Part shown: piece after piece, positions 46,777 through 58,964 of the stretch
How the letters are laid out: every line of letters starts with the position of its first letter
How positions within the stretch are numbered: position 1 is the stretch's first letter
Source of the DNA: Gnetum montanum
Lineage: Eukaryota > Streptophyta > Gnetopsida > Gnetales > Gnetaceae
Assembly: GCA_015680685.1 (NCBI GenBank)
Contig: MNCI01011783.1
Span: forward strand, 194,980-258,979
DNA length: 64,000 bases
Direction of reading: 5' to 3'
Notes under the pieces: model-generated
Database searches by the model: none
What the model saw: only the letters and a program-made list of their open reading frames with translations
Told to the model about the DNA's origin: nothing
Program-made: the position numbers and the translations under genes

Positions 46777-47520
46777 GTGACATCCAAAACTAGAGAAAAT
46801 GGGTTAGCATAACAAACAACATATAACAATAGGTAAGCATATAATAAAACTTGAGGACTAGTTACTAAATATATAGTACTCCCCCTTTTTGTGTTTTTTC
46901 TATGTATTTTTAATTAATAAAAATATGTATCTTACCTAATAGGATAATGTCCTATCCTCATGTCTTTATAGAGTGAATGCATCAGTAAGTTGACCATCTA
47001 TCCCAATATATTATAACATAACATGTCTAAGTTGAGTATGTTCCCTTGTGAAATGATGTTGATTTTTGATATTCTTTGTATGAGAATGTTAAATATGATT
47101 TTTAATCATATTAATAGCACTATTTTTGTCACAAAAAATAGTTTTGTGGTCTAATGTGATTCCTAGATTCTTGAGTGTTTCTTTCATCCATAAAGTTTGT
47201 GCATAGCAACTTCTAGCTGAAATATACTCTACTTCCACTATAGATAGTGTTGTAGAAGCTTTCTTCTTAGTTGTCCAAGAGACGAGATTTTTAAAAATTA
47301 AAATTTTTTCACTTATGCTTCGATGGTCATCTGTTCAACCTATCCAATCTACATCATAATACCCAACAAGATCAAGTGTGGAATCCTTTGGATACTAAAC
47401 TCTCTAGTTAATAGTACCTTTTAGATAATGAAAACTTCTCTTGACATATTTTAAATAAGATTTCTTGGGATTATCTTAATACTTGGTTCAAATTCCAACA
47501 TTTAAGGGTCTTTTTCTCTA
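46777..47520 (-). pseudogene. Element F copia RNase H and pol end
   Basis: Minus-strand remnant of the pol C-terminus. LVSWTTKKKASTTLSIVEVE (about 47290-47231) followed by YISARSCYAQTLWMKETL is the copia RNase H signature with its catalytic Glu. Then DHKTIFCDKNSAINMIKNHI and HSHTKNIKNQHHF (about 47140-47040) and a QLTDAFT end. Upstream, DLVGYYDVDWIG (about 47380-47345) marks the RNase H start with its Asp. Only this end of pol is present. Stops are few in the core. Confidence 0.8.
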
Positions 47521-48146
47521 CATATATCCTAGAGAAAGGTAACATCAAAATTTGAATTACAAAGTTAACTTATACTAATGATATTTTTTTTAAGACCTTC
47601 AACATAAAACACTTATTTGATAGTATGTTGATCCTTACCTCCAATGGTACCAATACCTTTAATTTGATCTTTCACATGATCTCTAAAGGTAATTATTTCA
47701 CAATTTTTTTCTAAAAATTTTATAAATTAACATTTATTACTTGTCATATAACTTGAACATAGATTGTTGATGTACAATGTGCTCTTTTATAATAGACAAA
47801 GTAGCTTGAGCAAGCATTCCTTTTTCAAAACTCTTCTCCTTTGATCTCCAAAATTTCTTTTCCTACAACACACCTTTTCTAGGATATTTTGAAAAAGATC
47901 AATTATAATACTTCATAAATAACATAAAGACTGAATATGTCCAATTTTGTCATAATAGAAATAACACAGTATCTTTAATTTAGCTAAAAATCAAACTTGG
48001 AAAAGTATTTCATCATGTCCATAAAACCTAATGATGCTTTAATGTGAGGAAGTCTTGCATCTTGATCCATCTCCTTATTTTCTGTGAGTCTCTCATAGAT
48101 AAGTTCTACATCTGATAATTTCTTATTATGCTACTCAAGAACCACT
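47521..48146 (-). pseudogene. Element F gag remnant next to pol end
   Basis: On the minus strand the zinc knuckle is still readable as CYFYYDKIGHIQSLC (about 47966-47920), with the second Cys now Tyr. It follows a charged stretch (KLSDVELIYERLTENKEMDQ, about 48125-48065). Between this gag piece and RNase H there is only about 0.5 kb, so protease, integrase and RT have been deleted. Cut at 48146 by G. Confidence 0.6.
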
Positions 48147-49216
48147 TGAGGATTGAGAACTTAGAAGGGGGTTTGAAATAGCTTTCCAAAATGAAAATTG
48201 ATCAACCATAAAAAACCACACCCAAATTTTACATGGTTCCCCAACTTAGGTACATTCACACTTGGAGAGTAGAATCCTTGCACACCTCTAGACCTGTTTC
48301 TCAAAAATGTGATTTGAAGGGTACCACACCCTATACAAGATCTAAGCTACATACTAAAGTGTTTCATCACAGTGAAACCACTCAACCTCATAAGGTTCCA
48401 ACAAGCTAAGAATTTGGTTTCAAGGATCCCACAACCTTTAAAAAATTAAGCTTCACTCTGGAGTGTTTTAATGTTGCATAAACACTCAATCCCGTAGGAT
48501 CTTGACAAGTTCAAATATGATGCCTTCTCACAAGAAGCACATCAATCCTACAAGGTAACAAGAAAGAAAAAGAATCAAAAGGAGAGATTGTAACTCAATT
48601 TACAAATTCCTTATACAATGAATCAAAATTTTACAACAAATATAACAAATGATGTGACAATTCAAGTATACAAGTACAATAGCATAAAAGAAAAAATGAT
48701 GACTTTCATGTTGACAATGCTTGCTTAATACTCAAGGATTTAGAGTCTTCTTATAGAATCAGAGTTTCTACAAACACCTCAAAATTCATGCAATAACTAC
48801 TTAATGGCTAGTGTAGAAGTCTCTTTTAAAGTTGGGACATGTACATGAGATCAACCTTAATTCTGGAGAGACATCTCTTTCTAAAATGGGATGTATCTTG
48901 AAATATGTCTCTTGGGAGATGAAGACATCTACTATTTTTGCAAGATCTCTCCTCAATTTTTGAACTTTAATTTGTAAGGCTTTCTCTTGTTAATTTGGCT
49001 TCTTCCCAATCCTTGAAGCATATTCATTTGACTCATAGCCTTCATTTTTATCCATGCATGTCTATGCTCTCATCTATCCATGTAGTCTCTACTTTGACAT
49101 CTCTTTATAGATCTCATTTCTTGAGTTCTCATTCATGCTTTGCAAAATCATCACATTTCACAAAAATTCTATGTTATCCATTTTCCTTAAGGTTTTGACA
49201 TACCAAAAGGTCAACA
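48147..49216 (-). repeat. Element G 3' LTR (same family as D)
   Basis: Aligns with both D LTRs: 'gattgagaacttagaagggg' edge, 'ccacaaccttt' stretch, 'gatgccttctcacaagaagc' block and 'accaaaaggtcaaca' end. Left flank CCACT (48142-48146) is the putative duplication; the partner is not visible. It interrupts F's gag. Confidence 0.85.
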
Positions 49217-49612
49217 ATATGCCCCTTTTTGGTGATGTCCAAAACATAAGAAAATGGGTGAGTCAATAAACAATAACTAATAAATATATTAAGACATATA
49301 AATTCCAATGGAAGCCAAGTATATAACTAGGATAATGGCTCTAAAGCTCAAGGCATAAGGTATGATCACATGAACTCTAACATGAAACTATACTATGCAA
49401 AGGAAAAACCTATCTTCATAATAATGCAAAAAAACACATAATCATGATATAGAAGCATAATCTATCCATAAAACATCCACAAACTATCCACAATACATAC
49501 AACCACTAAAATATCCCTAGCATGTACAAAAACCACATATGTGCAAATCCACAACAAAAACCACATATGTGTATATCATCAAAAACTAAACTATCTCCCC
49601 CTTTTTTGGACA
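49217..49612 (-). other. Element G spacer with two polypurine tracts
   Basis: Terminal tract (minus CCAAAAAGGGGCATAT, 49217-49232) and a second tract after the ORF2 stop (minus CCAAAAAAGGGGGAGATAG, about 49592-49610). Same spacing as in D. Non-coding between. Confidence 0.7.
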
Positions 49613-51224
49613 TCAAAAAGGAGTCAAGTTGCTAATCTCTATGGCATATTCAAAGTCCTCATCTAAAGCAACTACAACATGAGAAAGTCTATAAGTTTCC
49701 TTCTCATCATCATCACTATTGGTACTAGCATTGGAGACTTTCTTCTCAACATCATCATTTGAATACAACACCCAAATAGTAGCTCTTCATGGACAAAGCT
49801 TCACTAGAAATCAATACGAAGCTAATGGATCCTTCTTAGATGGATCCAACTAAGAGGATGAGGAATCACCCTACTTCTAATAGGTGAGGGGTTAGCAGAC
49901 CTCCATTGGGACAAATTCCCAAAGATGCTCTACATGGCCTACTACTCAAATGACCAAGGAGCATCATCTTTATGATGACAACTAGGTTCAAGTTGCATGG
50001 GATTAGGATAATCTTTCTAGACACATGCTGGTGGTGCATTAGGCTTCTTTGAATTAGAGGAATTTTCGAAGTCATAAGCCCAAGAAGGCCCAACTATTTC
50101 TAAATTTCTAGGTGGGTTAGGAAGATCCTTCTCACTATCTAAAATGGGAGGAGTGGTGATCTCCTCAAGCTATTTCTCATCAGGAGGAAAAGGTACATAA
50201 GCTACATCCATTCTCTTATAGACTTAAGAGAGATTCCTAGAAGTCATCCCTAAGGTATGAGCAAAGGGTTGAAGAAGATTCTTTAATGAAGATCTCACCT
50301 AACTGATAGCTGATTTGAACCTTCTTAGTTGAGAAGAGACCTGAGATGATGATGAAGATTTCTTATTTTGGAGCTTTGAAGACTTGGTGCTAGTTTCTAC
50401 TTCCTCAACATGGGTGGAGCTCTTCTTCTCTCTACATATTCATTGACGCTCCTCTTACCTTTCAGCAAAGGCATGTCAAGAATTGGCACATCACTCTATT
50501 AAATCAACAAGATGATGAGATGAGGATGCCCAAGGATTCTCTCCTTGATGAACAAACCCAATAGGTCATAATAGAGAGTATGATCCAAGTTCAATGGTTG
50601 TCCTATAAGAAGGAAGTACAAAAAAAATGACTAGACATGCAACAAATAATTATAGATTTCCCCTTTTATAATGATGTTATACAAAATAGTGAGTGATAGG
50701 GTGGAATAATTTGGTGCCATCTAAATCCTATAAAGTCTCCCACTACAAAGAGGCACTAACTTCCCAAACAATGCATAACAAAATTCATCTTGGAAAACCT
50801 AAATGACAAAATTTGTAAAAATGTCACTCATGGAATGAATGGTAACTCTAAACACATTGACACTAGAAATCCCAAGTAATGCATTAACAACTTGAGAAGA
50901 CACATCAATTATTAAACACCCAACCATGATAGTGAAGGCCCCAATAGAAGCATTTGTAATAACAATGCTATAGTAAAATTCTCTAAGGAGAATTTTGGGC
51001 ACACAAAAATCCATAGTGATAAATGTGATCCAATTCAATACTTGAAAGAAACTCATCAACTCCTTCTTCCTATGTTGTGGAAAATAGAGTGAACGTTTAA
51101 AAATGATGGAAATCGCTTGAGTTACCTCAAACTAGTGCTAGGTACTAACTTATCTAAACTAAGGATTATAGGTATTTACTGTGTTGTTAGAAGCTTCCTT
51201 TAACTTCTTGCTCTTCCTAGGCAT
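49613..51224 (-). pseudogene. Element G ORF2, plant-transposon-domain-like protein replacing pol
   Basis: Homologue of D's ORF2, about 537 codons, with its ATG kept at 51224 (MPRKSKKLKEASNNT, basic). Blocks: SFFQVLNWITFITMDF and LLREFYYSIVI (51053-50965), VNALLGIS (near 50880), LSLTILYNIIIKGEIYNYLL (near 50690-50630), MPLLKGKRS (near 50480-50450), a Ser/Lys-rich linker (NKKSSSSSQVSSQLRRFKSA, about 50380-50310) and an acidic end. The pattern (loop ending in LLGI, then an ILYNI helix and a GHPHLI helix) recalls the 'putative plant transposon protein' domain; this is from memory. No copia enzyme motif. Stops are few, so the ORF was under constraint until recently relative to its neighbours, or G is younger. 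Confidence 0.65.
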
Positions 51225-51357
51225 TGGCCTTGATGTTTCAAAATTCTTGTGGGTCATGAATCTTAACAAAAAATTCATAGATTTCTATTGTAGATGAAGC
51301 CCTAGTGATCTTTCCTTGGTTGTCTTATGCTTGGATGAAAGAAAAATGAGGGTTTGG

Positions 51358-51540
51358 ATTTATATAAATGTGCTCAATGATGGTTCTTAATGAAATGATA
51401 AATGTCTACTTTGAAAGATATATGTCTCATCCATGACTTACTAAAACTTAGGTAGACACCTCCTTTAAGAGGTAGGAGTCTCTAAGGATATGTCTCTTGT
51501 GATAAGTAAGCATCTCATGGGAGACGTCTTTAAGAAGACA
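51358..51540 (-). promoter_or_regulatory. Putative internal promoter of G ORF2
   Basis: On the minus strand a TTTATATAAAT box (51358-51368) lies about 140 bp upstream of the ORF2 ATG. Upstream of it (51400-51540) are decayed palindromes including an intact GACGTC (near 51520). D has the same layout. Confidence 0.5.
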
Positions 51541-51709
51541 TCCTAATAAGACAAGGTTCAACAAAATGGGGTTCAAGAATGACTACCAAGGATTATAGTC
51601 TTAAGAGATATACATGATAAATCAAAGACTTACTTTACTTACCTTTCTTGCTAAAGATAATGAAGGTGCCTATAATTTTTCATAATGCTTTTTCTTTGCT
51701 TTATGCAAG
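51541..51709. other. Break between element G and element H
   Basis: Similarity to D (10510-10640: 'ctatagtctta', 'aatgaaggtgcct') ends at about 51672. From about 51673 the sequence is intron-like DNA of H leading to the acceptor TTATGCAAG at 51701-51709. Neither G's gag and 5' LTR nor H's pol and 3' LTR is seen here. Confidence 0.65.
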
Positions 51710-54700
51710 GTCTACTTGAAGCCCATCCTCATCATTGTGAAGTTGAAGGCCATTCTATGTTATATTGACCACCCCAAGGCCAATACTCCACTTCTTGACA
51801 TGTTGTTGAGGAAGGCTTCACTATGGTTTCAGCCTAGGAAAAGGGAATTCCTTTCCTATATTCTACAAAACTTTAGTGTGATGCTATGGTCACACTTATC
51901 CACAGATGTGGCTGAGGCTATAGTGGAGACCTTTTTTCCTTGAGCATCTAGCTTGATTATCAAATTTATTATTGACAATCTACCTCCTAGGATAGTAGGG
52001 AGAATAGCAGACACCATCAGCCCACATTACCTTATAAAGATCTAGATGATGCTAGAGTATAGCTAATACAATGATAGCAATACTCTGATGGTGGCACATA
52101 GAGCCCATAAATTGTTCTAGAACTCACCTAGCATCATGCATCATCTACCAGGGTAAGCATAGTTGTTATAGTGCTTCTATGGCTTTATTGTTTTTATTGG
52201 CTACTTTTCCTAACTTCGTTGGTTTTATGAATGTCTTGCAGGTACCAAGTCAATGATCAAAGCTTGATCATTAACAATCAAACCTTAGTAGTGGATTAAA
52301 CTACCCTAGATGAATTCTCCAAGGACACCTAGATTAGAACTATTATGTATCAATAGTTAAAAGTGGACTTTGATGGATACACTACAAGGTTCAACCTTAA
52401 ATACAAGAAGTTTAAGGATGATGGGATGATACATAACTAGTGGGTAGAATCCACTAACTCCATGGACTAGACCCTTATAGCTAGAACCTTCACTCAAACC
52501 ACACCAAGAAAGAAGAAAGGTAAACATAAAGGCTATACCTTCTAATGTTTTATGGTTATAAACACTCCAAGTATTCTATTTCTTTGAATATTTATTGATG
52601 TTAAACTTTGGTTGTTGCCTTATAGGACCTTCCACCTCTGCTAATGTTACTATCCCACTTTCAAGAACATGTTATGAGGATACCCTCATCCTAAAGTTTG
52701 GTGAGGTGATACCAACATAGTTGTGGTCAAGGAGACAAGCACCTAGGTACATTCAATAAAACATCCAATGTGTGGATTTGTTTAATGTATTTATGGAACC
52801 TATCCCTTCCATCATTTCTATGAAGATGTTTCATGTCATCAAATCCTTTGATGAGAAGTCTAGTCATTTTAGCACCATCATCTAGGATGTGAAGGTCAAC
52901 ATGGATATTAATTAGGACCTTTTTGCAACTTGTTTGGTGTCCCTGCCGACAAGGAAATGGTTCCCACTAGAATAGTAATGGAATCGGGCAATGATGATTA
53001 AGTTTTGAAGTGGCTTATTGTTAACATGGGCCACTCCAAAATTTTCATCGATGGCTTCACAAAACCTAATGCAAAGGAATCATATCCTTTATTTAGGCCT
53101 TGTGCCTTTCCTAAACTATTATCACAAAGGAATGTAATCAACATCACGTAAGGGTGGACCTTTAAGAAGGTCTTGATGGATGATACCAAGTTCAACTAGG
53201 GGGCTACTTTGGCTATTGGGCTTTAGTAGGAGATCCTTAGACTCCACGTGAACATCTCTACAATAATCCACATGCAGTTTACATTTTTTGCAAGTTATTT
53301 AAAGAGGATTGTGGAGTTTCTAGTGGTGTATAGGAATGGATGAAGGATTCCCCAAGACCCAAGCAAACTTTTTAAGCCTTAGATAAAGCATTTTTATTCA
53401 ATAATTTAGGCCTAAAACCCACCAAAGGGGATGGATGACACACTATATATTACCACTAAGAATCTTGATGTTAGGTAGTGTGAGTTCCCTAATAGCATGG
53501 ATGATGAGGAGATTGTCACATTTCTAGCAAGAATCCTAGAGGTCAAATGATGACATAAGGAGGCCAAAGGCGTAGCTAGAGAGAAACTCAAGAGACCTAT
53601 GGAGGAAGCACCACCAACATAAGACTGAACTACCCCAAAGAATCTTAAATTTAAGCTTAAGCCATCACAATAGGTAGTCATAGGTATGCCTTATCTATGT
53701 TTGGTTATTTCAAAGTTGATTGCTATGTTATGGTTTCATATGCTAATAAGCTTTCTATATGTTATGGTTTTAGACAAGCATCAAGTTGTGGTAACCCAAG
53801 CTATCATAAAAGAAGAACAAAGGCATGTAGAAGAGGCACTCATAAAGTAACTTAAGGTTGAAGGGTTTGTTGATCTAGATATAAACAATCTAAATGCCTT
53901 GTTTGGTGAGCTAATGTCGTGTACATCCCCTAACATCATTCTAGAGGATGAGGAGGAGGAGTTAGTTATTCCCATGCCTTAATGCTTTAGATATATCTTA
54001 TGGTTTAATATTGGTTTTCATCCTAATCATTTGATGATTTTTATGCTTATAATAGTTCTTGAGCCACCGATGTAAGCCCTTGTCCCTAAGTTTCATGTGA
54101 AACCATGGGTGGAGACTCTTGACAAGGTGGAGTTCATGCATGGGATGGCTAAGGACATCATGAACCAATTGGAATAGGTTGCACCCAAGATAGGTAAGGA
54201 ATTCATTTTATGTGCCTTAGTTTTTAGTCATGTCATAGGTTGTGCTTATGTTATGGGTATCTTAGATTGTACATGATTTTTATTGGTTGTATTCCATGCT
54301 TCTGTAGTACTTTTTGTGGAGTGGGACCCCAGTTGAGACATAGAGATTGACTTCTTACCTAAGGTTCCCTTTGGTGTATTTAGTTTACCCTTGAAGTTGT
54401 ACGAGACTACTACCGATCTAGCAGTCTCATGTGCAAGAACTTCATGGGAGCTAGAGAGGTCCAACAAATCCATATGGAAGGAAGTTATGGTCCTAAGGGA
54501 GAAGACTTAATGGCAAGAGGAGAAGATTAGAGATCTCTAAGACCAAAATGCCTTTGTGAAAACCCAAGTGATTAACTTAGAAAAATTATGAACTAAGGAG
54601 ATCACATGGACCTAACCTAGCATACCATTCAGGATAAAGTAGTAGTCTTACAAGAGATGATGGAATAATAGATCTAGATGGACCTCTTCTCTTAGAAGGT

Positions 54701-55181
54701 TGAGGACTAAAAGAATCACTATGCTTGGATCCTAGAGTAGGGTATGAAACAAAAGGTTCACAAGTGACAGTATAAGGAAAATCATGGAGCCTACCTTAAG
54801 TGGCTCAAGGAGGAGTTAGTTGAATAACATAAGAGAGAGTTGTTCATCTAAGGGATCCAAGTGGAGAGTTCTTATAAGCCTTTTGAGAGTACTCTCATTG
54901 TGGAGCAATCTCCTACTCATATTACCACTATGGTAGATGAGACCTCTATGGCTACTTTTACTTGGGAGCCACCTACTTAGACTATAATAGATAGGACCAA
55001 CATTCTTTCTAGTGTTGATCTTGGGAATGTTGATTAGGTCAACATGACAAAGAACTAGATCCTCCATTATTTGGAGGAAGACCTTACACATCTACCATTG
55101 AAATTTATGGAGGTAAAATCCCCACAGGTTTGATGTATTTTATGTTTTAATTTTTGTTATAAGTTATGGTTTTGGCTATTG

Positions 55182-55186
55182 GTCAC
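55182..55186. repeat. Target-site duplication of A (left), GTCAC
   Basis: Pairs with GTTAC at 62577-62581, one C-to-T change. Confidence 0.7.
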
Positions 55187-56202
55187 TGATGAGTGGCGAG
55201 GTACCCCTACACTCAACCATACAAAATGAGCGTAGCACGCACGATCCAGTCAAACTCCCCAGACTAAGTGCCTACACACCCCATGGAACACTTGGGTTTA
55301 ATCATTCATTGTCTTCCCAGAATTACTTATATTTGTCATGGTGTATGGCTAAGTAAGTCCGAGGTATATGATTTTTATATCTTTTTATGTTTTATGTCTC
55401 CTATGCTAACAAGGTGAAGAGTTGAGAAACTAAGTACTAATTCTAACTAATGACTAAGTCTAAATTAACCTAGCATCAGCATTTGTTCCCACTTATTGTA
55501 CACACCCTGAACTGATGCAACCATGGCTACCAAACACTAATCATTGCTAGGATCACCACGTGTAACGCAGATGCTCGAAGTGGTTGTACTGAGGCACTTA
55601 ACTAGGAGGAAAGGGTTGAGAGAATCTAATCTAGCCTAAGTGCGATGAGCAGACGATTCCTTAACTAACCGTACACACCTTTGTGCACAACTACCACTAG
55701 GATTACCAAACACAGATCCTGAATACACCACTAGGTTACCAAGTAGTCACACTAGATGCTCGTAATCAAGTCGTACTCATACCGTGTTGCAATGAGCAGT
55801 CGATTCCTTGACTATCCGTACACATCCTTAGATGCTCATAATCAAGTCGTACTCATTCTACATTCTAGGAGTTTAAGGGTGAGAGAGAGAAAGTAATAAA
55901 TAACATTAAAATAAATCCTATTCCATGCACTGCAAGGTTTATCCAGGAAGTTCATCTTTATTGCCATACACAACTTGTGTTCAGGTACAATGTTGCTCAA
56001 ATAAAGATCCGTTCACTTTAGGACTCCCATTGCGGGCACATGGAAAATATTCTATCTCTGGAGTGATCAATCTACCAGAGTTTTCCTACTTCTAACCTAG
56101 GATGAGGAAACAAGGGAGACCTACCTCTTATTTATAGACTTGGCGGTGGACTGCGATATCACGGACATGATATCGCGACCTATGCGATATTGCATCTCAT
56201 CA
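55187..56202 (-). repeat. Element A 3' LTR
   Basis: Reads TGATGAGATGC...CTCATCA on the minus strand. TATAAATA (minus) at 56129-56136. The end near 56150-56200 has three CGATATCG-like palindromes. Internal duplications: 'gctcgtaatcaagtcgtact'-type words near 55765 and 55835, and 'cgattccttgactatccgta'-type words near 55653 and 55800. Confidence 0.9.
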
Positions 56203-57863
56203 TACCCCCATGACTAAATGAAAACTCATCCTTGAGTTCCTTACAAAATATTGGAAAGGTATGGGATTATTGAGGGGAGTGGAACTAATGGGATGACATG
56301 TGAATGGATCATCATTACAAGACTCAACAACTGGTGTTCATGACAATAAGGGTAATACCTTATTACATTGACATCAGGCCTCTTTTGGCAACTAAGAGAA
56401 TAGAGAAGAGAGAAGAGGAGAGAAGAAGAGAGAATAAGTCTTGCTGCTACCAACACCAAGATTGCACCTTTCGTTGTCCATCCATAAGTGCATCATCAGT
56501 CTTGTTCCTTGCATAGCTACTTTTGTCACTGCTCCATTCCAAGCATTCCTTCCAGATCCAGTTCGTTGTTTTATGATTTCCATCTGCACACACAACATAG
56601 TCTTGTATTAGCAAGGGTAGATGAATTTCAATGTGGGTAATACCTTGCTTCGGTATAAGTCCATTGGCTAGGTTGTGGTATGGCTGATTACAAATCTAGA
56701 GATATATTAATGATGACTACCAAAGGTGTAGGTGTTAGGAAAGAATTGAAAAAATTTAGGGCTAACAGAAAATCAAAAAAATCAGGCCCCGTACCACCAT
56801 GACTAATCGCGAACCTCCAGTAGTATTAGAATGGAGAAAGAAAAGGAGGAAGAAAGATAGATAAAAATGAAAAACTATGGCATCGATGAAATGGATGTCA
56901 AGATGGAAATGAACAAAATAAAATTAATTGAAAAATGTTAAGGAAAATAATTTAACTAATGCCCCAAATATGAATGTTAGTGGGTCCTCCCCAAAGCAGG
57001 CTCATGCCCTTAATGCCCTGAGAAACCCACATTCAAAGAGTCCATAAGCTCTAGGAATGTTATTTGGAACAAGGGTTAAAGTCTTAACCACAAGAATTTA
57101 CCAAAAAGAAAACAATGTATCTACCAAAATATATAGTAATGATACAATTGGAAATGAGGTGAACAATGGAGAGAAGGATGGAGAGAAGAGAATGGAATGG
57201 AATCCCAAGAACAAGGTGGTGTATAGCCCCTTGTGTACTTCATGATTAATGTAACCTGGTAAATCTCATTCCAACTCCAACCTGAAACCAACCACATCCA
57301 GTGACTTCGCATCAATGCATTCTGCCAAATCATCCTCTTGAAGTAACAAGAATGCCTTCTCCAAGAATCACCACCATTCCGACAAAACAAAGGAGAGAAT
57401 GGAAAGCGAGAAGGGCCTTAGTTAGAGGAAACACTTTTGGTTCCATGACCAGTGCTTGTAGCCTAAGTTTATTTCATCTAAGGGGTGTGCTTTGAATTCT
57501 CATTTTGTTGTTTTGTTGTTTTTTTTTCTTTTTTCTTTTTTTTTTCTTTTTATGTTTTGTGTTTTTGTGCATGAGAACCACACCATGCAAAGACTTTTTA
57601 TTTTCTTAGCTTCCGCTAATTGGGGTAACATCAGAACAATGAGAAAACTCAAAAAGAAAACATCCAAGCACCCAAGAGAATGGCCAACACAAAAGCATCA
57701 AGTTCCCTTGAAGTCACACCCTTTTCAAACCTTGAGTCCTTCCTTAGTTTGAGAAATGCCCAATCACCGATTCATTAAAGTTCTTATTATGAAAGAGACT
57801 GTACATTTCCAAGCTGAGAGAGACCATAGAAACTAGTGGATGGATGGATGAAGTGAACTCATT
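56203..57863 (-). mobile_element. Element A polypurine tract and 3' tail
   Basis: The tract is minus GTCATGGGGGTA just before the LTR (about 56203-56214). The rest is non-coding and resembles E's tail from about 56850 on. T-rich runs at 57520-57550. ORFs here overlap on both strands and are not conserved in E. Confidence 0.75.
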
Positions 57864-58595
57864 NNNNNNNNNNNNNNNNNNNNNNNNNNNNNNNNNNNNN
57901 NNNNNNNNNNNNNNNNNNNNNNNNNNNNNNNNNNNNNNNNNNNNNNNNNNNNNNNNNNNNNNNNNNNNNNNNNNNNNNNNNNNNNNNNNNNNNNNNNNNN
58001 NNNNNNNNNNNNNNNNNNNNNNNNNNNNNNNNNNNNNNNNNNNNNNNNNNNNNNNNNNNNNNNNNNNNNNNNNNNNNNNNNNNNNNNNNNNNNNNNNNNN
58101 NNNNNNNNNNNNNNNNNNNNNNNNNNNNNNNNNNNNNNNNNNNNNNNNNNNNNNNNNNNNNNNNNNNNNNNNNNNNNNNNNNNNNNNNNNNNNNNNNNNN
58201 NNNNNNNNNNNNNNNNNNNNNNNNNNNNNNNNNNNNNNNNNNNNNNNNNNNNNNNNNNNNNNNNNNNNNNNNNNNNNNNNNNNNNNNNNNNNNNNNNNNN
58301 NNNNNNNNNNNNNNNNNNNNNNNNNNNNNNNNNNNNNNNNNNNNNNNNNNNNNNNNNNNNNNNNNNNNNNNNNNNNNNNNNNNNNNNNNNNNNNNNNNNN
58401 NNNNNNNNNNNNNNNNNNNNNNNNNNNNNNNNNNNNNNNNNNNNNNNNNNNNNNNNNNNNNNNNNNNNNNNNNNNNNNNNNNNNNNNNNNNNNNNNNNNN
58501 NNNNNNNNNNNNNNNNNNNNNNNNNNNNNNNNNNNNNNNNNNNNNNNNNNNNNNNNNNNNNNNNNNNNNNNNNNNNNNNNNNNNNNNNNNNNNNN
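57864..58595. other. Assembly gap (732 N)
   Basis: Run of Ns between A's protease and its tail. A complete element would need about 3 kb of RT to integrase here. Confidence 0.99.
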
Positions 58596-58860
58596 TTGTT
58601 ATTAACTTCAATCACCAGGAAACTAGCTGGGTAGGACCAACCACACATAGTGGTACCAATGTCCTCCACCATTCCCAAGGGAATGGTGATGGACTGATCT
58701 GCCAGTTCTAGTTGAATGTTACTCTTCTTAAGTTGGGGTAGGTTCTAGGCTTGATACATTTCTTGTGATATTAAATTGACTTCGGAACCTGAATTAAGAA
58801 GAGCCCTATGTGGTTTATTTTTGGTAACTTGAAGGTAGATTAAGGGACTTCTAGGGTTAG
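58596..58860 (-). pseudogene. Element A protease
   Basis: On the minus strand NKPHRALLNSGSEVNLIS is the active-site block, with Asn for the catalytic Asp (codon AAT). LELADQSITIPLGMVED and PASFLVIEV follow and run into the gap. It is in a different frame from gag, so an indel lies between about 58965 and 58850. Confidence 0.8.
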
Positions 58861-58964
58861 TTAGTTTACTGGGAAGGTGGCCTACCTTGATCTAGTTGGT
58901 TATGGTATGTATTAACATAACCATATGTGTTAAGCTCTATTGGACTGAAGGCTACTCCAAAGTG

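Noticed and set aside
57833-58678. Long ORFs on both strands across 57833-58678
   Set aside because: They span the second N gap. Only the short end at 58596-58678 belongs to A's protease.
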